Notes: generated by a model from the sequence alone, not told the origin. A stretch of DNA of 64,000 bases from Prevotella sp. (GCA_017548275.1 JAFZAH010000023.1:62001-126000), one strand, 5' to 3'; shown: positions 54,427 to 63,427, counted from the first letter of the stretch. Numbers and translations are program-made.

Positions 54427-55341
54427 ATGAGATACGCAGTGATTGGCACAGGCGCCATCGGAGGCTTTTACGGGTCGAAGTTGGCGCGCGCGGGGCAGGA
54501 AGTGCATTTCCTGCTTCATCGTGATTATGATTATGTTAAAGAGAACGGACTGACGGTCGATTCGTGCGACGGCTCGTTTGTGCTGCCTCATGTCAACGCT
54601 TATCAGTCGGTAGAACAGATGCCGAAGTGTGATGTGGTGCTTGTGGGACTGAAAACCACCAACAACCATCTCTTGGCGAAATTGTTGCCGCCTCTGCTGC
54701 ATGAGCGGTCGCTCGTGTTGCTGATACAGAACGGCATCGGCGTGGAGCATGATGTGGAGCAGATGGTGCCCGGGGCTTGGCTGGCCGCTGGATTGGCGTT
54801 TATCTGCAGCGCGAAGACCGAACCGGGACGCATTTCGCACCAGTGCTACGGCAGCATCAATATCGGCAATTACTCTTGTACGGACAAGGCTGTGGTGGCT
54901 GCGCTCATCGATGATTTCCGTGAGGCGGGCATCCAGACTGCACCGGTGGAGTATCTGGAAGCGCGATGGCGGAAAGCAGTATGGAATATGCCTTTCAATG
55001 GTATGACCGTGGCACTCAACACACAGACCGACATGTTGCTGAATAATCCTCAGACTGAGCGCCTCATCTATGACCAGATGATGGAAGTCATCAATGCGGC
55101 GAGGGCGTGCGGTGTGACCACACTCGATTCGACGTTTGCCGACAAGATGATGGAGATGACGCGTGCGATGATACCCTATTCACCGAGCATGAAACTCGAT
55201 TACGATTTCCACCGCCCCATGGAGATAGGCTATATCTATTCGCGCCCCATCCGCATAGCAGCCGAGGCTGGATGTCCGATGCCTAAACTCGAGATGCTCG
55301 AAGCCGAACTGCGGTTTATAGAACAATATAATAAGAAATAG
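54427..55341 (+). CDS. panE: 2-dehydropantoate 2-reductase family protein
   Basis: 304 residues; an NADPH-dependent oxidoreductase of the KPR/ApbA family that reduces ketopantoate for CoA synthesis. Rossmann motif MRYAVIGTGAIGGFYGSKLA at the start, VLLIQNGIGVEHDVE near residue 97, WRKAVWNMPFNGM near 180 (catalytic Lys), and the C-terminal SMKLDYDFHRPMEIGYI with the conserved substrate-binding region. Family paralogs exist, so the pantothenate role is probable, not certain. Confidence 0.86.
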   Translation: MRYAVIGTGAIGGFYGSKLARAGQEVHFLLHRDYDYVKENGLTVDSCDGSFVLPHVNAYQSVEQMPKCDVVLVGLKTTNNHLLAKLLPPLLHERSLVLLIQNGIGVEHDVEQMVPGAWLAAGLAFICSAKTEPGRISHQCYGSINIGNYSCTDKAVVAALIDDFREAGIQTAPVEYLEARWRKAVWNMPFNGMTVALNTQTDMLLNNPQTERLIYDQMMEVINAARACGVTTLDSTFADKMMEMTRAMIPYSPSMKLDYDFHRPMEIGYIYSRPIRIAAEAGCPMPKLEMLEAELRFIEQYNKK

Positions 55342-55349
55342 GGTTTGAT

Positions 55350-55392
55350 GGGTGAACTATTGTCTTCACTCCTCACTCCTCCACTCCTACTA
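55350..55392. repeat. GAACTATTGTCTTCACTCC word array
   Basis: The ACTATTGTCTTC core followed by ACTCCTCACTCCTCCACTCC units, in the leader of the aminopeptidase gene. Confidence 0.7.
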
Positions 55393-55408
55393 TAAATATA
55401 CATGCCAT

Positions 55409-56821
55409 ATGATGAACCAACAATTTAGAATCAAAAGCCTGTTTGCCGCAATGATTGTGGCGGCCACATCGTTTGCACAGACAGACAACGGCGGCATCTC
55501 ACCGCAAATGTTGAAACAAATAGAACAGTCGCAGGGCTCGGGCAGTGTCAATAAAGCATTGTTCAACGCCATCGCCGCCAATTCCATCGACAATCTGGCG
55601 AAGAACTTCAGCAATGAAGGACCTGTCGATACCTATTTCAGCGACGAGACGAAAAAACAGTCGATACATGACCAGAAGAGCAGTGGCCGTTGCTGGCTGT
55701 TCAGCGGACTGAATGTGTTACGGTCTGATTTCGCCTTGAAGAGCGACTCGCTTACCGTGGAGTTTTCACAGGCTTATCTCTTCTTCTACGACCAGTTGGA
55801 GAAAGCCAACCTGATGTTGCAAGGCATCATTGACACGGCCAAGAAACCCATCGACGACCTACGGGTGCAGTTCTTCTTCAAGACACCCATCGGCGACGGC
55901 GGCACGTTCTGCGGTGTGGCCGACTTGGCCGAGAAATACGGTCTGGTGCCCATGAGCGTCATGCCTGAGTCGTACAGCGCCGACAATACTTCGCGTATGT
56001 CGTCGATTGTCAAGTCGAAACTGCGCGAGTTCGGTTTGGAACTGCGCCAGATGGTGGCCGAGGGCAAGAAGGCGGCTGCCATACAGTCGCGCAAGACCGA
56101 GATGCTCGGCACCATCTACCATATCCTTGCCATCACACTGGGCGAACCCGTCAAGGAGTTCACCTACGCATTCAAAAATAAGGACGGCAAGCAGCAGACC
56201 GCTCCGAAACGGTACACGCCGAAATCATTCTACGAGGAGACGGTGGGCGGACCTATCAACGGCACATTCATCATGGCGATGAACGACCCGCGCCGACCCT
56301 ATTATAAAACCTACGAGGTGGAGTATGACCGCCATACCTACGACGGACATAACTGGAAATACATCAACCTGCCTATGGAGGATATCGAGAAAATGGCTAT
56401 CGCTTCCATCAAAGACGGACATAAGTTGTATTCCTCATACGACGTGGGCAAGCAGTTCGACCGCAAACGCGGTTATCTTGACCTCGAAAACTATGATTAT
56501 GAGTCACTCTTCGGCACCACCTTCACCATGAACAAGGCGCAGCGCATCGATACCTTCGACAGCGGTTCGACACATGCCATGACGCTGACCGCCGTTGACC
56601 TCGACGAGAACGGCAATGCAAAAAAATGGAAGGTGGAAAACTCTTGGGGACCGAGTTATGGCCAGTCGGGTTGTCTCATCATGACCGAGCGCTGGATGAA
56701 GGAGTATATGTTCCGCTTGGTGGTCAACAAGAAGTATGTGCCGGCAGAAATCTTAGAGATGGAGAAACAGAAACCTGTCATGGTCATGCCCGAAGACCCG
56801 CTGTTTATGGAGGACAAATAA
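55409..56821 (+). CDS. C1 family aminopeptidase (bleomycin hydrolase type), secreted
   Basis: 470 residues from MMNQQFRIKSLFAAM, whose hydrophobic segment ending SFAQ is a signal peptide; an in-frame ATG at 55352 would start inside the word array. A papain-like peptidase: the catalytic Cys is in SSGRCWLFSGLNVLRSDF near residue 97, His in DSGSTHAMTLTAVDLDENG near 390, and Asn in WKVENSWGPSYG. PepC/bleomycin hydrolases are usually cytosolic hexamers; this version is exported, as is common in Bacteroidales. Confidence 0.93.
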   Translation: MMNQQFRIKSLFAAMIVAATSFAQTDNGGISPQMLKQIEQSQGSGSVNKALFNAIAANSIDNLAKNFSNEGPVDTYFSDETKKQSIHDQKSSGRCWLFSGLNVLRSDFALKSDSLTVEFSQAYLFFYDQLEKANLMLQGIIDTAKKPIDDLRVQFFFKTPIGDGGTFCGVADLAEKYGLVPMSVMPESYSADNTSRMSSIVKSKLREFGLELRQMVAEGKKAAAIQSRKTEMLGTIYHILAITLGEPVKEFTYAFKNKDGKQQTAPKRYTPKSFYEETVGGPINGTFIMAMNDPRRPYYKTYEVEYDRHTYDGHNWKYINLPMEDIEKMAIASIKDGHKLYSSYDVGKQFDRKRGYLDLENYDYESLFGTTFTMNKAQRIDTFDSGSTHAMTLTAVDLDENGNAKKWKVENSWGPSYGQSGCLIMTERWMKEYMFRLVVNKKYVPAEILEMEKQKPVMVMPEDPLFMEDK

Positions 56822-56940
56822 GAGGTTAGACAATCCTTGTCTTGAGGTCGTTAAGGACCTTAAGGACTCTAAAGTCCTTACACCTCAATAAGAAAACTAT
56901 TGTCTGAACTCCCGAACTCCTGAATTCCTAAACTCCCCAT
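56822..56940. repeat. TTAAGGACT and ACTATTGTCT-GAACTCC word arrays
   Basis: TTAAGGACCTTAAGGACT words with a hairpin (56861-56880, TAAGGACT and complement), then ACTATTGTCTGAACTCCCGA and further GAACTCCTG units reaching the stop of the convergent radical SAM gene. Confidence 0.75.
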
Positions 56941-56941
56941 A

Positions 56942-57583
56942 TTAACTCCTGGCAGTCTTCTTGTGCCCTTTCACATCTGTGGTATATTCAAATTCATCGA
57001 AGTCGTGGTAACCCATGGCTTCGAGTTTTTTTCGGCTCTCGGCAATGTTGTCAGGGGTATTGAACTCGGGTATATGAGGCAGTCGTATCGTTACGTTGTC
57101 ACATTTGCCTTGCTCGGCAAGCCATCGCAAATTGTCGATGACACGTTGGTTGTCTCGCCCGGTATAAGCACGATAAATATCGGGATTCATATCTTTGATA
57201 TCTACCAGATAATAATGGATGCAAGGCAGGAGCCTCACCAGATGCTCATGGTCAACATTGAGGCTCGTTTCCATGGTGATATGCCATTCCGCAGGCGCAA
57301 TGCGGCAAAATTCCTCAATAAATACGCTCCTTTGCGCAGGTTCGCCTCCGCCAAATGTAATGCCTCCGTCGGTAGCGAGATAATAGAGATTGTCAATCAT
57401 CACCTCATCAAGTACTTCCTGTGGTGTTTTTTCCCACCTGACGCCTTCTGCTATCAGACATTGGTAGTTGAGACAATAGCGACAGCGAAGCGGGCAACCA
57501 TGAAATGCAACCAAGGTAGTCACACCGACACCATCGGTGCCGATGCGGTGGCGTTCTATGCCGATGAATGGACATTTAATCAT
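56942..57583 (-). CDS. Radical SAM activating enzyme-like protein
   Basis: 213 residues. The N-terminal C-x3-C-x2-C motif in FHGCPLRCRYCLNYQCL (near residue 30) binds the 4Fe-4S cluster and SAM. GGITFGGGEPAQRSVFIEEF and ITMETSLNVDHEHLV follow, as in pyruvate-formate-lyase activases. It lacks an extra ferredoxin insert, so it is of the compact type. No glycyl radical enzyme is next to it; the target is unknown. Confidence 0.88.
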   Translation of the reverse strand: MIKCPFIGIERHRIGTDGVGVTTLVAFHGCPLRCRYCLNYQCLIAEGVRWEKTPQEVLDEVMIDNLYYLATDGGITFGGGEPAQRSVFIEEFCRIAPAEWHITMETSLNVDHEHLVRLLPCIHYYLVDIKDMNPDIYRAYTGRDNQRVIDNLRWLAEQGKCDNVTIRLPHIPEFNTPDNIAESRKKLEAMGYHDFDEFEYTTDVKGHKKTARS

Positions 57584-57596
57584 GGGCTGTCTTATT

Positions 57597-57766
57597 CGGA
57601 GTTCAGAAATTTAGGAGTATAGACAAAACTCACTATGAGGGAGAGCGGTTGTAGGGGCATACTTATGTATGCCGGTTGTCGGACTATGTATGGCCATCGC
57701 CCCTAATACGCGGAGTAATCTCTCACCTCCTACCTCTCACCTCTTACCTCCAACCTCTTATTATCA
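57597..57766. repeat. Composite word array at the susD-like stop
   Basis: GGAGTTCAGAAATTTAGGAG, a structured GTAGGGGCATAC block with GGCATACTTATGTATGCC hairpin (57656-57673), then CGCGGAGTAATCTCT followed by CACCTCCTACCTCT units reaching the TGA stop at 57764-57766. Confidence 0.8.
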
Positions 57767-59374
57767 ATACCCCGGATTCTGTTTGTTATTGGGATTGAGA
57801 GAGAGCACATTGCCGGGGATGGGGAAGACCGTGGTGTAGCGGTTCTCTTCTCCTTTGACCTGTGGCCGTTGGTCATAGGCGCGGTGGAAACGGTCGAAGC
57901 GGATGAGGTCTTGCCGGCGCCATCCCTCCCATGCCAGTTCCATTAGACGTTCGTCAAGGATATTGTCCAGCGTGGCAGGGCGTGAAGGCATCCCGGCACG
58001 TTTACGTATCATATTCAGGAATTCCGAGCCGTCTTGACCGTTACGCACCAAAGCCTCGGCCATCATCAACACAGCATCAGCATAGCGGAAAAGCACAATG
58101 TCGTTGTCTTGCAGCAGTCCGTCGCTGAGTGCGGTGCGGTCGGTCTCATATTTCTTCATGCGTGCTCCGCCAGTCTTCTCATATCGGGAGCCCGTCATGT
58201 CGAGTTTCACCTCCAATGGTTCGTAAAACAGCGGTTCGCCGTTGTCGAGATTGACTAATTTGCCGTCAACGGCCACGTTGCCCGCAAAGAAATTCTCGGT
58301 AAAGCGGCTGTCCAAATCATCGGTGCCGTAGCCATAGGTCTTTACCGTCGAGATGGTGGCGCAGGTTCCGTTTTCTGCCGCCATGCCGAGTGCAGACCCA
58401 TGATTATAGTGGCGTGAGCGGAAGAGGTTCTTGAATTGGTTGGTGTAGAGGTTTTTGTCCATGGGAATGACAAAAATGTTCTCTTTTGACGATTCGTTGC
58501 TCACAGCGAAGTTGTCGTATGCGTCCTCTTCCAGTTGATAGCCGTTGTCTGTCAGACGCCAGAACCAATACATGCAAGCCTCCCATGTGTTGAACTTTTG
58601 GTTGTCAATGTCGAATATGATGTTTTTCCCGTCGGGACGGTTTTCGTCGGTCCAGTCATTGTCAGTCCATATCTCTGCATTCAAGTTCATCTTGGCCAAC
58701 AGGAAAAAGACCACGGGCTGGGTGATGCGTCCGTAGTAGGAGCCTTTCAGGTTGCTGTGCGTCGGCGAGAGATGGGGCAGGGCATCGGTCAGATCATCAT
58801 AAATGAGATAGAACAAATCCTTCCGCTCTATTTGTTCAGCCTCTGAGAAGTCGATATCAGAGGATGTGATGTAGGGCACCCGCCCATATAAATCGAGTAG
58901 ATAGTAATAATACATGGCGCGCAATGCCCGCACCTCTGCGGTAAGTGCTTGGAACTGGTCGTCGTTAAGTATTGCATTGCCATATTTTTCCAACCGCTCC
59001 AGCGACTGGTTGCAAAGCACAATCACTTTATAAAGATATTTCCATGTGTCACCGCTGGGCATACAGGCGGCAGTCCAAGTGTGCAGGTATAATTCCTGCC
59101 ATAGTCCGCCGTCGTACCAGTCGCCTCCGCGTGTGGGCAGCATAGCCTCGTCGGTGGTAAAGGTGCACAGGTCATACACGCCCCGTGAAGTGCCTTGTAA
59201 GCCCTGACTGTCGGCATTGCCGCCGATATAGTTATATAGTGTGGCGACGGTATTCAGGTACAGTCCCGATGCGTCGCTGAAGGCTTGGTCTTCGGAGAGT
59301 TGGTCATGAGGATACTCATCCAGACAACTGCTGAAGAATAACAGGCCAATCAGATATAATAATGGATGTTTCAT
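57764..59374 (-). CDS. SusD/RagB-like outer-membrane nutrient-binding lipoprotein
   Basis: 536 residues. Signal peptide with lipobox FFSSC (Cys at residue 17). An N-terminal SusD-like domain with YLNTVATLYNYIGG, TPR-like helices (ALTAEVRALRAMYYYYLLDLYGRVPYI near residue 145) and a C-terminal RagB/SusD domain with LLQDNDIVLFRYADAVLMMAEALV. Forms the lid on the SusC-like porin at 59550. No glycoside hydrolase adjoins, so the substrate may be a glycan or peptide. Confidence 0.94.
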   Translation of the reverse strand: MKHPLLYLIGLLFFSSCLDEYPHDQLSEDQAFSDASGLYLNTVATLYNYIGGNADSQGLQGTSRGVYDLCTFTTDEAMLPTRGGDWYDGGLWQELYLHTWTAACMPSGDTWKYLYKVIVLCNQSLERLEKYGNAILNDDQFQALTAEVRALRAMYYYYLLDLYGRVPYITSSDIDFSEAEQIERKDLFYLIYDDLTDALPHLSPTHSNLKGSYYGRITQPVVFFLLAKMNLNAEIWTDNDWTDENRPDGKNIIFDIDNQKFNTWEACMYWFWRLTDNGYQLEEDAYDNFAVSNESSKENIFVIPMDKNLYTNQFKNLFRSRHYNHGSALGMAAENGTCATISTVKTYGYGTDDLDSRFTENFFAGNVAVDGKLVNLDNGEPLFYEPLEVKLDMTGSRYEKTGGARMKKYETDRTALSDGLLQDNDIVLFRYADAVLMMAEALVRNGQDGSEFLNMIRKRAGMPSRPATLDNILDERLMELAWEGWRRQDLIRFDRFHRAYDQRPQVKGEENRYTTVFPIPGNVLSLNPNNKQNPGY

Positions 59375-59375
59375 T

Positions 59376-59552
59376 GGTCGTTTGGTCGTTTGGGGAATGG
59401 GAGTGTTGGGAATTGTGGGAATATTGGGAGTTATGGGAATAATGTGAGCGCTGGGAGTTATATAGATATTGGGAGTTATGGGAATAATTGGAGCACAGGG
59501 AGTAATCTCTAACCTCTAACCTCCTACTTCTAACCTCCAAAGAACCCCTCTA
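59376..59552. repeat. Word array inside the SusC/SusD operon
   Basis: TTGGTCGTTTGG words, many TGGGAGTTATGGGAATA units, then GGGAGTAATCTCT and TAACCTCTAACCTCC units, and CTCTAAAA providing the TAG stop of the susC-like gene. It fills the 175-base gap between the paired genes, which are normally close together. Confidence 0.82.
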
Positions 59553-62231
59553 AAACTGTATGCTCACCCCGAAACTGTAAGAGCGGTAGGGGGGATAGGA
59601 GCGTTTGTCATCGATGCCGAGGGTGTTGTTGACCACGTAACTGTTAATCATCGGTGTGAGACCGCTGTAACCCGTGATGGTGGCCAGGTTGTTCACACTG
59701 CATGACAGCCTGAGAGAACTGATGAAACGGCTTTTCATGGGCACGTTCCATCCGATGGTCAGATAGTCGAAATTGAGGTAGTCGCCGCGCTCCAACCAGT
59801 AGTCAGTCACTTCCTGGTCGTAGATTCTTTTCTTCGGCGCGTCTTTCATCACATTGTAGTCAGGAAATGACCCCATATTCATGTACGAGAGCGATGTGCC
59901 GTTGTAGATTTTGTGCCCGAAGGCGCCGTTCATCTGGAGCGACACGTCGATGTTTTTGTATCTGAAACTGATGTTCGAACCAAGCGTCATCTTAGGAGTG
60001 GCCTGACCCGCGATATAGCGGTCGCTTTCACAGTCGGCAACCCCGTCACCATTCAAATCGGCTATACCATAGTAATAGTCGCCGTCTTCATCTTCATAAA
60101 GACCTGTGCAGTGGGGCAGGTAGAACACACCGAGCGGCTGACCAATGTCTCTATAGACAATGTTGTTATTGCTGCCGTGGAATCCCGCTCCGTTGAGTTT
60201 TCCGATGTCTGACATGCTGCCCCCTGACATATATTGCCCTTGGTAATACCCTGACAGGGAGATGAGTTTGTTCTTCTGGAATGACATGTTCATATTGATA
60301 TTCAACTCCATGTCGCGTGTCTCAACGGGGGTGATGCCGATACCCATCTCAAAACCGCTGTTGCTCATCGAACCGAGGTTGGCAAGCAGTTTGTCGTATG
60401 CGAATGGGGGCACGCTCACGTCGTAGAGGTAAAGCATGTCGCGGGTCTTGGAATAGTAAAATTCAGCGGTCATGACGATACGGTTGCGCCACAGACCGAG
60501 GTCCATACCAATGTTGAACGAGGAACGAGTCTCCCATTTCAGGTCGGGGTTGGCGTTCTGCACATATCCCAAAGTAACTGCTGTGGTGCCATATACGGGC
60601 ACAACACCGATAGGTTGGAGCAGTTGCAGCGAGTTGTAGGAGTCTATGCCTCCCAGATTGCCCGACAGACCAGAGCCGGTGCGGAATTTCAACTGGCTGA
60701 TGAGTGACGCTTTTTTCATAAACTGTTCTTTCATCACGTCCCACTCGAAAGAAACGGAAGGGAAGAACCCCCATCGGTTGTTTTCACCAACCATGGATGA
60801 ACCGTCGGCGCGGGCGGTCACATTTATTGTGTACCGGTCGAGCAATGTGTACTTCACGCTTCCCATCCATGAGGCGAGCACGGGTTTCTCCCAGTCCGAC
60901 CCCGTTCCGCCATAGGGTCGGAGCGCCCCGGCTTTCAGGTTGTCATACCCGAACTCATTGGTCGAAAAACCCTTGACCGTGGTGTAGAATCCCGAACGGT
61001 GGCTCTCCTGGTATTCACTCAGAGCGGTCAGTTCCAAATGGTGGACACCCCATGCGCGTTGGTAATTCAGTGTCACGTTGCTCAGCCAGTCTTCTGTTTT
61101 CCGCTCTCCCCGGTAGGCTTGTCCCTGCGCCCATACCCATGTGGGCAGGTATTGCATATTCTCGGTGGAGTTGAAGGTGTAAGAACCGAAGAGTTTGAGT
61201 TTCAGGTCTTTAGTGATGTCGAAAGTGAACCCGATGTGAGTGTTGACATTCAGAATTTTCTCATGGTCTTTCTCTTCCAGAAGTGCCATGGGGTGGTTGA
61301 TTTGTGAAGCGGTGGTGTTTGTCTGCCAATCTCCGTTTATGTCTCTGTGACTGAAGAAAGTGGGATTTTGCGCAGCAGCAGAGTAAAACAGCAGTTGCTC
61401 GTCAAAGATGTTCTTGTTTCTGTGTGAGGAACCGAATACGCCGAGGTCGATTTTCAGGCGGTTGTCGAATGCCCGCTGTGTCAGGTCGAGCTTCGTCATG
61501 ATTGAACTGTATTCATTGTTGCGTATCACCGTGTTGTTGTCCATCAGACCGATAGAGGCTCGATAGTTAGAAGTCTCTGAACCCCCGCTAAACGCCACAT
61601 GGTGGTTTTGTACCAAACCGGTGCGGGTAATGGCATCGCGGAAGTTGGTGTCGGTTCCACCGTCGATGTATGACAACCCCATTTGTTGCGCAGTGGCGTT
61701 GTATTCATATCGGTCGAGCATCTCGATGTTCTTATGCACTGACTGGAAACCGATGTTGCCATCATAAGAGATATGGAACTGTCCGCCGTGTCCTTTCTTC
61801 GTGGTCACCTGAATGACACCCGAAGCACCGCGCGAACCGTACTGCGCTGTCTCGGCGGCGTTTTTCAGGATGGAGAAACTCTCGATGTCGGCAGGGTAGA
61901 TGCTGGAGAGGGTGGCAAGGTCTGATGACACACCGTCGATGATGACCAATGGGTCGTTGCCGCCAGTAAGCGAGGTGGTACCGCGCACACGCACGCTCGA
62001 GAGCATGGCCATACGATTGTCGCCGCTCGTCACGTTCACACCGGCAGCCTGACCGCTCAGCGCTGAGAGCGAGTTGGTAACCAGACCTTTGTTCATACGG
62101 CTTTCCGTCACCTTATCGACCGAACCGGTCTGTATGAGACTTGTCGCAGTGCTGTCGGTGGTGGTATATTGCCCCATGGCTGTCGCCATGGCAAATGAAA
62201 GGACGGTTGTCAGGATGATTTTTTTCATCAA
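59550..62231 (-). CDS. SusC/RagA-like TonB-dependent transporter
   Basis: 893 residues. Signal peptide MKKIILTTVLSFAMATAMG. The plug follows almost at once (SGQAAGVNVTSGDNRMAMLS, VRVRGTTSLTGGNDPLVIIDGV, FSILKNAAETAQYGSRGASGVIQVTTKKG), so the usual N-terminal carboxypeptidase-like domain and a clear TonB box are missing. A beta-barrel with typical SusC motifs follows to a C-terminal aromatic SFGVSIQF. It transports the unknown substrate captured by the SusD-like partner. -7 box at 62258-62265. Confidence 0.94.
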   Translation of the reverse strand: MMKKIILTTVLSFAMATAMGQYTTTDSTATSLIQTGSVDKVTESRMNKGLVTNSLSALSGQAAGVNVTSGDNRMAMLSSVRVRGTTSLTGGNDPLVIIDGVSSDLATLSSIYPADIESFSILKNAAETAQYGSRGASGVIQVTTKKGHGGQFHISYDGNIGFQSVHKNIEMLDRYEYNATAQQMGLSYIDGGTDTNFRDAITRTGLVQNHHVAFSGGSETSNYRASIGLMDNNTVIRNNEYSSIMTKLDLTQRAFDNRLKIDLGVFGSSHRNKNIFDEQLLFYSAAAQNPTFFSHRDINGDWQTNTTASQINHPMALLEEKDHEKILNVNTHIGFTFDITKDLKLKLFGSYTFNSTENMQYLPTWVWAQGQAYRGERKTEDWLSNVTLNYQRAWGVHHLELTALSEYQESHRSGFYTTVKGFSTNEFGYDNLKAGALRPYGGTGSDWEKPVLASWMGSVKYTLLDRYTINVTARADGSSMVGENNRWGFFPSVSFEWDVMKEQFMKKASLISQLKFRTGSGLSGNLGGIDSYNSLQLLQPIGVVPVYGTTAVTLGYVQNANPDLKWETRSSFNIGMDLGLWRNRIVMTAEFYYSKTRDMLYLYDVSVPPFAYDKLLANLGSMSNSGFEMGIGITPVETRDMELNINMNMSFQKNKLISLSGYYQGQYMSGGSMSDIGKLNGAGFHGSNNNIVYRDIGQPLGVFYLPHCTGLYEDEDGDYYYGIADLNGDGVADCESDRYIAGQATPKMTLGSNISFRYKNIDVSLQMNGAFGHKIYNGTSLSYMNMGSFPDYNVMKDAPKKRIYDQEVTDYWLERGDYLNFDYLTIGWNVPMKSRFISSLRLSCSVNNLATITGYSGLTPMINSYVVNNTLGIDDKRSYPPYRSYSFGVSIQF

Positions 62232-62257
62232 AAATTATCGTTATGAGATTCAGACCA

Positions 62258-62265
62258 CAAAAATA
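62258..62265 (-). promoter_or_regulatory. -7 box of the susC-like gene
   Basis: TATTTTTG on the minus strand, 26 bases upstream of the ATG, with a TTG 22 bases further upstream. No regulator gene (sigma/anti-sigma, hybrid two-component) is nearby. Confidence 0.6.
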
Positions 62266-62335
62266 CAAATTATCTTGAACAATTATGCAATTTCAATCCG
62301 ATAATTTGTCATCAGTAAAATAATCGGTTGTTTTT

Positions 62336-62367
62336 TTTGCTAATTAAGTAAAAGAGTGCTATTTTTG
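62336..62367 (+). promoter_or_regulatory. Promoter of the 62391 lipoprotein gene
   Basis: TTTG (62336-62339), 20 bases, then TATTTTTG (62360-62367), 23 bases before the ATG. Confidence 0.8.
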
Positions 62368-62390
62368 CACGATTAACTGATAAAAATGAG

Positions 62391-62912
62391 ATGAAAGATT
62401 CTATGAAACATCGATTATGGGTGATACTTTCCATGTTCACCATGTTGTTGACATTATCATCTTCGTCATGTGACAAAGACGATGACGAGGATGACGATGC
62501 CGCGTCGGAACTCAGTATCTTGGGCGTGTGGCAGGAACAATTGAAGGATGATAAGACATTCTCGGACGGGATTATTGTCGTGGAGCAAAACAGATGGGTA
62601 GTTTACGGCAAACTCAGAACAGATGTCATTGACCAGATGATGGCCTCTGTAGGCAAAGATGCCCCGGCACTCAGCGCTGATGTGTTTTATAAAATACGGG
62701 AGGTGAAAATCAAAAAAATAGAATATTCGTCGAAGGACAGCGGCAAGATAATCGTGGAAAACGACAGAGAAGTGTCAGTGCTCTTCCGCAATCTGACTGC
62801 CCGGACAGTAGAGACAAAAGGCGATGACCCCGCAGCGAAATGGGAAGCCCTGAAAAGACTCGACAAGATGCCCGCCGTCAAGGATTTACCCAAAGAGTAT
62901 AAAACGGAATGA
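62391..62912 (+). CDS. Hypothetical lipoprotein
   Basis: 173 residues (ATGs at 62391 and 62403 both possible). Signal peptide with lipobox SSSSC, then an acidic DKDDDEDDDAASE linker as in other surface-exported Bacteroidetes lipoproteins (though this export signal is usually Lys/Ser plus acidic). The remainder, beginning LSILGVWQEQLKDDKTFSD, resembles lipocalin-like small lipoproteins. Function unknown. Confidence 0.78.
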   Translation: MKDSMKHRLWVILSMFTMLLTLSSSSCDKDDDEDDDAASELSILGVWQEQLKDDKTFSDGIIVVEQNRWVVYGKLRTDVIDQMMASVGKDAPALSADVFYKIREVKIKKIEYSSKDSGKIIVENDREVSVLFRNLTARTVETKGDDPAAKWEALKRLDKMPAVKDLPKEYKTE

Positions 62913-62956
62913 ATACTTAGGCCTTCCCCGATTTTCTTAGATTCTCGTAGAATTAC

Positions 62957-62998
62957 CTAAAAATACAGAGGCACCCCCCATGGGCGGTGCCTCTGTTA
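62957..62998 (-). terminator. Terminator of the FMN-binding gene
   Basis: An 11-bp stem (62965-62975 with 62986-62996) is followed on the minus strand by ATTTTTAGG, 25 bases after the stop. It could also slow transcription from the convergent 62391 gene. Confidence 0.87.
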
Positions 62999-63022
62999 TC
63001 TTCTTACCTATAAAAACTGCTT

Positions 63023-63427
63023 TTATTTGCGGTTTTTGAAATATTTCAGTCCGCGGCGCACATTTTCGATGACGGCTTTCGACGAAAGGGTTGCTCCGGT
63101 CACCACATCTACTTGTGCGGTCTGTGCTTTGGCCACGGTCATGCCGTTCCATTTATCCAAAAGATTCTTTTTCACTTTAGCGAAATAACGCGGTGTCTCA
63201 TCATTGGGCAGCGCTTCAATTTTCTCAATCTTATTGCCTTTGATGTAAATCTTCACAGGGGTGATGTTGTTGTATCCGACCACATCCTTTGCCAGTGTGG
63301 TGGTGTTCACCACAGTCATGCCGCCTTCTTTCGTGATAACGTTATCCTTTCCGGGCATGGCGGCGGTCAGTGTGGCAGTCAGCGCAATGACGCAAAGAGC
63401 CACTGTCAATAAAGTCATTTTTCTCAT
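63023..63427 (-). CDS. FMN-binding domain protein, secreted
   Basis: 134 residues from MRKMTLLTVALCVIAL (signal peptide); a longer frame at 63490 would cross the promoter. C-terminal FMN-binding domain of the NqrC/RnfG type with VDVVTGATLSSKAVIENVRRGL, where the S/T-G-A-T motif normally carries covalent FMN on Thr (attached by an ApbE-type enzyme). Probably a small periplasmic redox protein. Confidence 0.9.
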   Translation of the reverse strand: MRKMTLLTVALCVIALTATLTAAMPGKDNVITKEGGMTVVNTTTLAKDVVGYNNITPVKIYIKGNKIEKIEALPNDETPRYFAKVKKNLLDKWNGMTVAKAQTAQVDVVTGATLSSKAVIENVRRGLKYFKNRK

